From CAZJFH01 sp964545205 (lineage in GTDB: Bacteria > Pseudomonadota > Alphaproteobacteria > Rhodospirillales > Magnetospirillaceae), in assembly GCA_964545205.1 (NCBI GenBank), contig CAZJFH010000086.1:1-19813 (forward strand): 19,813 nucleotides of DNA, read 5' to 3'. Below the pieces are notes generated by a model. It saw nothing but the letters and a program-made list of their open reading frames with translations. It had not been told where the DNA came from and ran no database searches. How positions within the stretch are numbered: the stretch's first letter is position 1; every line of letters begins with the position of its first letter. Made by a program: the position numbers and the translations under genes. Shown here in pieces: positions 15,324-19,813 of the stretch.

Positions 15324-17206
15324 GGCCCGTTCCGGACACGGCCGAGGCCGACTTGGGCGTGCCGGCGAGCGCCGGTTCGCCGGCCGGCGAAGCCGGGCCT
15401 CCGGCCGGCGTCGCCGTCTCGCCGCGGCGGGTCTGGGCGATGCTCGCGGGTTTTCGCGGCCGGGCGGCCCTGGTCCTCGCCGTTTCGGTCCTGACGGCGA
15501 TCGCCGAAGCCTTCGGCATCTCGATGATCCTGCCGATCGTCGACGCGGTCGTCGCCGGCTCGGGCGGCTTGGGCGACGCCTCGGCCGACGCGAGTTGGCT
15601 GCTGCCGCGCGCATGGCTGGCCGGCGTCCCGCTCGGTCAGCTGCTGGGCATGATGATCGCCGCCTTCGCGCTGAAGTCGCTGCTGATGGTGGCCGACAAC
15701 GGCTTGTCGGCGAATTTCGGAATGGCCCTGCGGGCCGCCTGGACGCGCCGGGTCTTCGCCAATCTGGTCAACGCCGAATACGCCGCCATCGTCAGCCGCG
15801 ACAAGGGCCGCCAGATCAACGATCTGCTGGTCGAGCCCTACAACGCCGGCCTGCTGGTGCTGTTCGCGACCCGCTTCGCCAGCCACGCGATCTACGCCGG
15901 CGTCCTGCTGATCCTGATGCTGCTCACCAACTGGCAGGCGAGCCTCTTCGCCGGCACCATTGGGACGCTGGCGGCGCTGTCGGTGTGGAAGATCTCGAAG
16001 CGCTTCGCCCACCGTCTCGCCGAGCGCCGGCTCGCCGCCAGCCGGGCGATCTACGGCATCGCCGGCGAAGGCGTGCAGAGCCTGCGCGAGGCGAAGATCC
16101 TCGGGCTCGAGGACATGATCGTCGATCGCCTCGGAGAGCGGCTCGACGAGTACACCAGCCTGCACACGCGCTTCGTGGTCTGGTGGAAGGCGCCGACCGC
16201 GCTGACCGAGGTGGTGGCGTTCCTGGTCCTCGTCGGGCTGATCGCGTTCTTCCAGCTCTGGAAAGGCCAGAGCGTCGCCGAGATCATGGGCTTTCTCGGC
16301 TTCTTCCTCATCGTGACCTACAAGCTGTTCAGCTATGTCGCCTTCGTCATCGCTCAGCGCATGAAGATCGTCTCGCTCGTGCCGTCGCTGCGGGTGCTGC
16401 TGGAGCACATGGAGGACCGCCTGCCGCAGGAACGAACGACCGAGGGCGCTCGCTTCGACGGCCTGCACGACGACATCCGCCTCGACGGCGTCTCGTTCGC
16501 GCACGACGCCGAGCGGCCGGTGTTCCGGGACCTGTCGCTGGTCATCCCCAAGGGCGCCGCGACGGCGTTCGTCGGGCCCTCCGGCGTCGGCAAGTCGACC
16601 CTGGCCGACCTGCTGACCGGACTGCGGCGGCCCGATTCGGGGCACATCTTGGTCAACGGCCAGCCACTGCACAGCTACAGCCTGGCATCGTGGCGCGGCC
16701 GGGTCGGCTATGTCAGCCAGGAGCCGTTCATCTACAGCGGCAGCATCGCCGCCAACCTGCGTCTGGCCCGTCCGGACGCCGACGCGGACGCGCTGTGGCG
16801 GGTGCTCGGGCAGATGCAACTCGGCGACGTGGTGGCGGCTCTGCCCGACGGGCTGGACACCCAGGTCGGCGATCGCGGCGCGATGCTGTCCGGCGGTCAG
16901 CGCCAACGGCTGGCGATCGCCCGGACCCTGCTGCGCGACCCGGACCTGCTGATCCTCGACGAGGCGACTTCGGCGCTCGATCCCGAGACGGCGGCCCGGG
17001 TGATGGAAGCCGTCGCCGATCTCGCACGCGGGCGGACGGTGATCATCATCTCCCACCAGCTGTCGTCGCTGCGCGGCGTCGACCGCATCTACCGCCTGGA
17101 GCCGGGCGGCGCCGCCGTCCCCACCACCTTCGGCGAGCTGATGCCGGCCCAGGAGCACCCGAACCGGGTGGCGCCGGACGGCAACGGCACGTCGTCGTCA
17201 GGCTGA
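15320..17206 (+). CDS. ABC exporter, fused membrane and ATPase domains (PglK/MsbA-like flippase)
   Basis: From the TTG at 15320 the product is 628 residues. A Gly/Ala/Pro-rich lead (about 1-35) precedes the membrane domain, with hydrophobic helices starting near residues 50, 110, 190, 215, 300 and 335. The ATPase domain holds Walker A GPSGVGKST (419-427), the signature LSGGQ (523-527), Walker B LLILDEATSALD (543-554) and the switch histidine in SHQ (His579). Fused half-transporters of this size in glycan loci flip lipid-linked oligosaccharides across the inner membrane. The start is uncertain: TTG 15320 overlaps the sulfotransferase stop (TTGA), GTG 15359 gives 615 residues, and ATG 15440 gives 588. 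The conserved-looking PRRVWAMLAGF just before helix 1 argues against the last. The methyltransferase gene follows by 13 bases. Confidence 0.85.
   Translation: MRPVPDTAEADLGVPASAGSPAGEAGPPAGVAVSPRRVWAMLAGFRGRAALVLAVSVLTAIAEAFGISMILPIVDAVVAGSGGLGDASADASWLLPRAWLAGVPLGQLLGMMIAAFALKSLLMVADNGLSANFGMALRAAWTRRVFANLVNAEYAAIVSRDKGRQINDLLVEPYNAGLLVLFATRFASHAIYAGVLLILMLLTNWQASLFAGTIGTLAALSVWKISKRFAHRLAERRLAASRAIYGIAGEGVQSLREAKILGLEDMIVDRLGERLDEYTSLHTRFVVWWKAPTALTEVVAFLVLVGLIAFFQLWKGQSVAEIMGFLGFFLIVTYKLFSYVAFVIAQRMKIVSLVPSLRVLLEHMEDRLPQERTTEGARFDGLHDDIRLDGVSFAHDAERPVFRDLSLVIPKGAATAFVGPSGVGKSTLADLLTGLRRPDSGHILVNGQPLHSYSLASWRGRVGYVSQEPFIYSGSIAANLRLARPDADADALWRVLGQMQLGDVVAALPDGLDTQVGDRGAMLSGGQRQRLAIARTLLRDPDLLILDEATSALDPETAARVMEAVADLARGRTVIIISHQLSSLRGVDRIYRLEPGGAAVPTTFGELMPAQEHPNRVAPDGNGTSSSG
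15376..15391. repeat. Perfect 16-base palindrome near the ABC gene start
   Basis: TTCGCCGG is followed directly by CCGGCGAA, flanked by further GCCGG repeats. It falls in the low-complexity N-terminal lead of the ABC gene. It could form an mRNA hairpin between candidate start codons, or may just reflect Gly/Ala/Pro codons in GC-rich DNA. Confidence 0.5.
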
Positions 17207-17219
17207 GGAAACCGTCGTC

Positions 17220-17978
17220 ATGACGTCAGAATCGCAAGACATGGAGCGCCTGCGGCGCGCGATGCAGGACCGCCTGGCGCGGCGGCCGCAACTCACCTCA
17301 TCGCTCGACCGCCACATCTACTACGAGCGCGCGTTCCTGGGCGCCCGGCGGTTCGGCTCGGCGCTGGTGGTCGGCGTCGGGCACGGCCACGACGCCCTTC
17401 TGTCCCTGCTCGACGGACGGTTCGAGCGCGCCGACGGCGTCGATCCGTATCATGCCGACCACGGCAACGACTCCACCGACCACCAACACCTGCTGGCCCT
17501 GATATCGGAACTCGGCCTGACGGCGCGCTTCGAGGTGCACCGAATGGAAATCCAGGATTTCCTCGCCTCCTGCGAGCGGCGTTACGACCTGATCCTGCTT
17601 CCGGACGTCCTGCACCACATCTTCGTCACCGACCAGCCGCTGCGGAAAAGCGCGCTTTACGCCCCGTGCCGAACCCTGTTCGGCGCCTTGCGCGGGGTCG
17701 CCGCCCCGGGGGCGGTGCTGGCGATCTCGGACGCCCCGCGCAGCGGCCTGCGGCCAAGCCTGGTGCGGCACGGCGTCCTCCGCTCCACCGTCGACTACCG
17801 GACCAAGCAGGCGGCGGAAGAGTGGCGCGCCGCGGCGCAGGAGGCTGGCTGGCGGTTCGAATCGGCCGATCCCTACGTTCCCTACGCCCTGCGGCATCTC
17901 CGCGGCCTGTTGAAGTGGCCGCCGTTGCCGTGGCTGTATGCGGATCGCTATTTCCTGCGCTTCTCGGCCGCGGGCTGA
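17220..17978 (+). CDS. Class I SAM-dependent methyltransferase
   Basis: This 252-residue soluble protein is a likely methyltransferase. SALVVGVGHGHD (47-58) is motif I, DGVDPYHAD (72-80) supplies the acidic residue after strand 2, and YDLILLPDVLHHI (122-134) is the motif IV region with the paired histidines often seen in SAM-dependent methyltransferases. GVAAPGAVLAISD follows as strand 5. The ATG at 17220 has GAGGAA about ten bases upstream and begins 13 bases after the ABC gene, so it is the last gene of the neuB operon. The substrate is probably a glycan sugar or lipid-linked intermediate, inferred from position alone. It shares no obvious similarity beyond the fold with the methyltransferase at 1979. 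Confidence 0.8.
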   Translation: MTSESQDMERLRRAMQDRLARRPQLTSSLDRHIYYERAFLGARRFGSALVVGVGHGHDALLSLLDGRFERADGVDPYHADHGNDSTDHQHLLALISELGLTARFEVHRMEIQDFLASCERRYDLILLPDVLHHIFVTDQPLRKSALYAPCRTLFGALRGVAAPGAVLAISDAPRSGLRPSLVRHGVLRSTVDYRTKQAAEEWRAAAQEAGWRFESADPYVPYALRHLRGLLKWPPLPWLYADRYFLRFSAAG

Positions 17979-17992
17979 ACCGCTGCGCCGGC

Positions 17993-18547
17993 TCACGCCA
18001 CCGCCGGGATCAGCACCAGGCTGTCCTCGAGCTCCGTGAGCCGGACCACGGACTGGCAGGCGGTCGCCAGCGCCGACTGCTCCTCGGCGTTCATCATCGC
18101 CGCGCCGCCGAGCACCTGCACCGTCTGGTCGATCGCCGACAGGATTTCCGCCAGCCGCCCGGCGAGGCCGATCGGATAGCCGTTGCGCGCGTCCATCGCC
18201 GCCTCGGCGCGCCGGGTCACCGCCACGGCCCGGTCGAGCACCAGATTTCGGCTGGTGCCGAGCAATTCCTGGCGGATCGCCGCGACGGTCTCGCGCACGT
18301 GTTCGGCCAGCGACGGGCGCAGGTCGCGATCGGCGCGGTGCAGCACCAGGGCGAGCAGGTTGACCAGGCGTTCGGCCGCTTCGATCAGCCCGGCCTTGCC
18401 GTCGCGGTGACTGGCGCCGCCGGGGCCGTCGCGCAACGCCCGCCGCCGGGACTCGATCTCGGCGGCCAGACGCCGCGCCGAGGCCAGCACCTCCAGGGCC
18501 TGGCGTTCGGCATCGGTTTCTGGCTCGATCGTAGGGCGCACGGTCAT
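17993..18547 (-). CDS. Hypothetical protein, helix-rich
   Basis: I do not recognise this 184-residue protein. It is rich in Ala, Arg, Leu and Glu, and looks almost wholly alpha-helical, with a charged first 50 residues and no signal peptide, membrane helix, cysteine motif or nucleotide-binding loop. Heptad-like leucine spacing in AERLVNLLALVLHRADRDL suggests helical bundling or self-association. GAG G lies directly against the ATG at 18547, which is too close, but exactly six bases before an in-frame GTG two codons later (18541). The GTG may be the real start, shortening the protein by two residues. It is convergent with the methyltransferase gene (14 bases between stops) and divergent from the antitoxin-like gene, with its own good promoter. 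Confidence 0.7.
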   Translation of the reverse strand: MTVRPTIEPETDAERQALEVLASARRLAAEIESRRRALRDGPGGASHRDGKAGLIEAAERLVNLLALVLHRADRDLRPSLAEHVRETVAAIRQELLGTSRNLVLDRAVAVTRRAEAAMDARNGYPIGLAGRLAEILSAIDQTVQVLGGAAMMNAEEQSALATACQSVVRLTELEDSLVLIPAVA

Positions 18548-18575
18548 CCTCGCCCCGGCAACGGCCGGTGGATGA

Positions 18576-18604
18576 ATTCTAGGCCGTTCTTGCGCGAAAG
18601 TGAA
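18576..18604 (-). promoter_or_regulatory. Promoter for the hypothetical gene 17993-18547
   Basis: On the minus strand TTCACT (18604-18599), exactly 17 bases, then TAGAAT (18581-18576), which matches the -10 consensus at five of six positions. The predicted leader is about 20-25 bases. Confidence 0.52.
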
Positions 18605-18638
18605 TCCCCCAAGGTATTGCGGTTTTGTGTCTCATCGT

Positions 18639-18667
18639 TTGGCGCCGGGGGAAAGCTGGGCTAGACT
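18639..18667 (+). promoter_or_regulatory. Promoter for the antitoxin-like gene
   Basis: TTGGCG (18639-18644), 17 bases, then TAGACT (18662-18667). Each box matches four of six consensus bases. Transcription would start near 18674, about 32 bases before the ATG at 18706. It is divergent from the promoter at 18576-18604, leaving 34 bases between the two -35 boxes. Confidence 0.5.
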
Positions 18668-18705
18668 GCGAATCCATCGAGCGAGCGTCGTCAGCGGGGC
18701 AGACA

Positions 18706-19071
18706 ATGGATGAATCGAGCCGCCGCCGGCTCAGCGCCGGGGCGACCAAGTCTTTTCTCGACCTGATGATGACCTGGGGCATCGGCGACGACGACGCCTG
18801 CGCGCTGGCCGGAGTCGATATCCGGCTGCTGCAGCAGATGCGCACGGCCGACGGCGTGTTGCTGGAAGAGGAGAGCTTGCGGCGGATCGCCTATCTCACG
18901 GCGATCCATCGCGGACTGCACGGCCTTTACGGGCCGCAACTGGCCGACCGCTGGATCAAGATGCCGAACAGCAATCCGCTGTTCGGCGGCCTGTCGCCGG
19001 TGGCGTTCCTGGCGCGCGGCGGCTTGCCGGCCTTCGATGCGGTCCGCCGCCTGGTCGATCCGAAGACCTGA
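18706..19071 (+). CDS. Xre/MbcA/ParS-type antitoxin-like protein (DUF2384 domain), solitary
   Basis: This 121-residue protein resembles antitoxins of RES-Xre systems. A helical segment of about residues 13-62 (AGATKSFLDLMMTWGIGDDD onward) fits the degenerate Xre-type helix-turn-helix. Residues 60-117 match the MbcA/ParS/Xre toxin-binding domain: RIAYLTAIHRGLHGLYG, then WIKMPNSNPLFGGLSPVAFLARGG and a final DAVRRLVD. MPN-NPLFGG-SP is the recognisable core. In two-gene systems a RES-domain toxin (an NAD-degrading enzyme) lies directly downstream; here the next gene is on the opposite strand and is ribosome modulation factor-like, so no cognate toxin is visible. The ATG at 18706 follows AGCGGGG about six bases upstream. 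It may act as a stand-alone regulator. Some alphaproteobacteria carry such solitary genes (general recollection). Confidence 0.78.
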   Translation: MDESSRRRLSAGATKSFLDLMMTWGIGDDDACALAGVDIRLLQQMRTADGVLLEEESLRRIAYLTAIHRGLHGLYGPQLADRWIKMPNSNPLFGGLSPVAFLARGGLPAFDAVRRLVDPKT

Positions 19072-19084
19072 AGCGAAGCGGGAC

Positions 19085-19114
19085 GGCGCGCGCCGCGCGA
19101 ACCGGCGGCGCGCC
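19085..19114. terminator. GC-rich hairpin between convergent genes
   Basis: Arms GGCGCGCGCCG (19085-19095) and CGGCGGCGCGCC (19103-19114) pair along 11 positions with one bulged C, around a seven-base loop. The hairpin lies 14 bases after the antitoxin-like stop and seven bases after the RMF-like stop, so it could serve both. No T-run follows on either strand, so intrinsic termination is doubtful. Confidence 0.38.
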
Positions 19115-19120
19115 CAGGGA

Positions 19121-19303
19121 TCAGCAGCGCGTGGTGCGGCCGTCGCTGCTGCCGGAAATCCACCCGGCGAGCCAGGCACCGAAGTGCACCGAGTCGTCCA
19201 GGGCGTAGGGATTGGCCTTCTCGGACTTGCCGGACTGGGCGGCCTCGGCGCCTTTCTGCACGGCGACGTCGACTTCCTGGTGCTGCTCGAAACGGTTACT
19301 CAA
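19121..19303 (-). CDS. rmf: Ribosome modulation factor-like protein, TTG start
   Basis: RMF-family proteins bind 70S ribosomes in starved cells and promote inactive dimers. The 60-residue product carries the family pattern: GAEAAQSGKSEKANPYALD (18-36), then WLAGWISG (44-51), that is G-x-A, a small basic stretch, NPY (CPY in Escherichia coli RMF) and W-x-x-GW. I start it at TTG 19303-19301 because a perfect AAGGAGGT (19315-19308) lies four bases upstream. The frame stays open further upstream, but that extension is Arg/Pro-rich shadow-like sequence with no domain. The C-terminus, SSDGRTTRC, ends in a cysteine. A promoter at 19512-19540 would give a leader of about 200 bases. Assignment rests on the short motif pattern only. 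Confidence 0.72.
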   Translation of the reverse strand: MSNRFEQHQEVDVAVQKGAEAAQSGKSEKANPYALDDSVHFGAWLAGWISGSSDGRTTRC

Positions 19304-19307
19304 AACG

Positions 19308-19315
19308 ACCTCCTT
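19308..19315 (-). promoter_or_regulatory. Perfect Shine-Dalgarno deciding a TTG start
   Basis: AAGGAGGT on the minus strand, four bases before TTG AGT AAC. It is the strongest ribosome site seen in the window and would offset the weak TTG start codon. Confidence 0.75.
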
Positions 19316-19456
19316 GCTTGTATCGTCATCGGGCGCGACAGAACCACCGCTCGGACGCCCGTCACGGACGTCCGCGGACAACGGCCTGTCAGGCTGGGCC
19401 GGTCCGGCTCGCTGACGAGCCGCCCTGCCGATGCGATCCGCCATCGCGAACCGCGG

Positions 19457-19477
19457 CGGCGGCCGTGACGGCCGCCG
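19457..19477. repeat. Nine-base-pair hairpin in the leader of the RMF-like gene
   Basis: CGGCGGCCG (19457-19465), loop TGA, and CGGCCGCCG (19469-19477) pair perfectly. On the minus strand the hairpin would form near the 5' end of the predicted leader RNA, about 30 bases after the predicted transcript start. It has no following T-run. Confidence 0.5.
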
Positions 19478-19511
19478 GCGACAAAGGCGCATGACGCACC
19501 CTCGAATGGAC

Positions 19512-19540
19512 AATATAGCGTACCGGGCAGACAAATTGAA
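19512..19540 (-). promoter_or_regulatory. Candidate promoter for the RMF-like gene
   Basis: On the minus strand TTCAAT (19540-19535), 17 bases, then TATATT (19517-19512), five of six matches to the -10 consensus. It lies in an AT-richer stretch and points to the RMF-like gene, with a leader of about 200 bases. Confidence 0.45.
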
Positions 19541-19686
19541 CCCCTCGACAGCGAAAATTTCGGCAGGATTCAGTCATGATCTCCCGAGATAAAGTCGCGA
19601 TGAATTCACCCACCACGATATGAACATAGGCCGGCGCGAATATTTTCCTTTATGCGCCGATCACCACCATCGTTACTGATGCGTGC
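19541..19686. other. AT-richer intergenic stretch, no gene found
   Basis: Within the 446 bases between the RMF-like start and the etfA stop, this part has clearly lower GC than the rest of the window. I see no convincing reading frame with a ribosome site on either strand. A five-base-pair inverted repeat GGCGC...GCGCC (about 19633-19658) encloses an AT-rich loop. The stretch may hold upstream control sites of the RMF-like gene or a small RNA, but nothing specific can be shown. Confidence 0.4.
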
Positions 19687-19722
19687 AAAAGAAATGGCCC
19701 GGCGCTCAAGAGCAGCCGGGCC
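19687..19722 (-). terminator. Rho-independent terminator of etfA
   Basis: Read on the minus strand, GGCCCGGC and GCCGGGCC (19722-19715 and 19703-19696) form a perfect eight-base-pair stem with an 11-base loop. It is followed by ATTTCTTTT (19695-19687). The stem begins 28 bases after the etfA stop. Confidence 0.78.
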
Positions 19723-19749
19723 GAGTTGTTCAGGGAGGAGAAAAACGGG

Positions 19750-19813
19750 TCAGGCGCCGGACAATTCCTTCTCGAGTTCCGGCAGGGCCTGGAACAGATC
19801 GGCCACGAGGCCG
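19750..19813 (-). CDS. etfA: Electron transfer flavoprotein alpha subunit, C-terminal 20 residues (partial)
   Basis: Only the last 20 codons are inside the window, reading GLVADLFQALPELEKELSGA and ending at the TGA at 19752-19750. GLVADLF-x-A-x-PEL-x-x-L is the characteristic tail of EtfA/FixB, which with EtfB carries electrons from acyl-CoA dehydrogenases to ETF-quinone oxidoreductase. GGGAGGA-like purines and a clear terminator follow the gene. The call rests on a short segment but the match to the family tail is distinctive. Confidence 0.72.
   Translation of the reverse strand, partial: GLVADLFQALPELEKELSGA

Noticed and set aside
14975..17158. 727-codon minus-strand frame opposite the ABC gene
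   Set aside because: His/Gln/Asp-rich shadow of the ABC exporter frame; no domain.
19304..19492. N-terminal extension of the RMF-like gene from an ATG at 19492 with GAGGG upstream
   Set aside because: The extension is Arg/Pro-rich with no similarity to RMF, and the perfect Shine-Dalgarno sits at the internal TTG; kept as a minor alternative.

Overview
The window is GC-rich chromosomal DNA with alphaproteobacterial character. Codon use is strongly GC3-biased, promoter candidates read as TTGnnn-N17-TAnnnT, and one end runs into an electron-transfer flavoprotein alpha gene. A Rhodospirillales-like host is the best guess, but no ribosomal or other phylogenetic marker is present to prove it. Nothing points to a plasmid or phage: there are no transposases, integrases, tRNAs or CRISPR repeats.

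Positions 1 to about 17980 form a surface-glycan biosynthesis locus, built from short operons that switch strand repeatedly. From the left it holds: a TviB-like UDP-HexNAc 6-dehydrogenase (cut by the window edge) with a GT4 glycosyltransferase (minus); a methyltransferase (plus); a FlaA1/CapD-type UDP-HexNAc 4,6-dehydratase with a second GT4 enzyme (minus); two translationally coupled GT-B-like proteins, the second of the 'surface carbohydrate biosynthesis protein' type (plus); a neuC-like epimerase, a D-2-hydroxyacid dehydrogenase and a neuA-like CMP-sugar synthetase (minus); and then neuB, a glutamine-dependent AsnB-type amidotransferase, a sulfotransferase, a fused ABC exporter and a second methyltransferase (plus).

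Together these suggest a pathway to a CMP-activated nonulosonic acid (sialic, legionaminic or related), with NeuC, NeuB and NeuA acting in that order. A second branch would make an N-acetylated uronic acid that AsnB may amidate. Glycosyltransferases would assemble the glycan, methyl and sulfate groups would decorate it, and the ABC protein would flip or export it. The aminotransferase and N-acetyltransferase needed for legionaminic or pseudaminic acid are not in the window. The exact sugar is therefore undecided. The hydroxyacid dehydrogenase locked between neuC and neuA is the least explained component.

Positions 17990 to 19813 are a different neighbourhood: an unrecognised helical protein diverging from a solitary Xre/MbcA/ParS-type antitoxin-like gene, a very small ribosome modulation factor-like gene that starts with TTG behind a perfect Shine-Dalgarno and a long leader, and the 3' end of etfA with its terminator.
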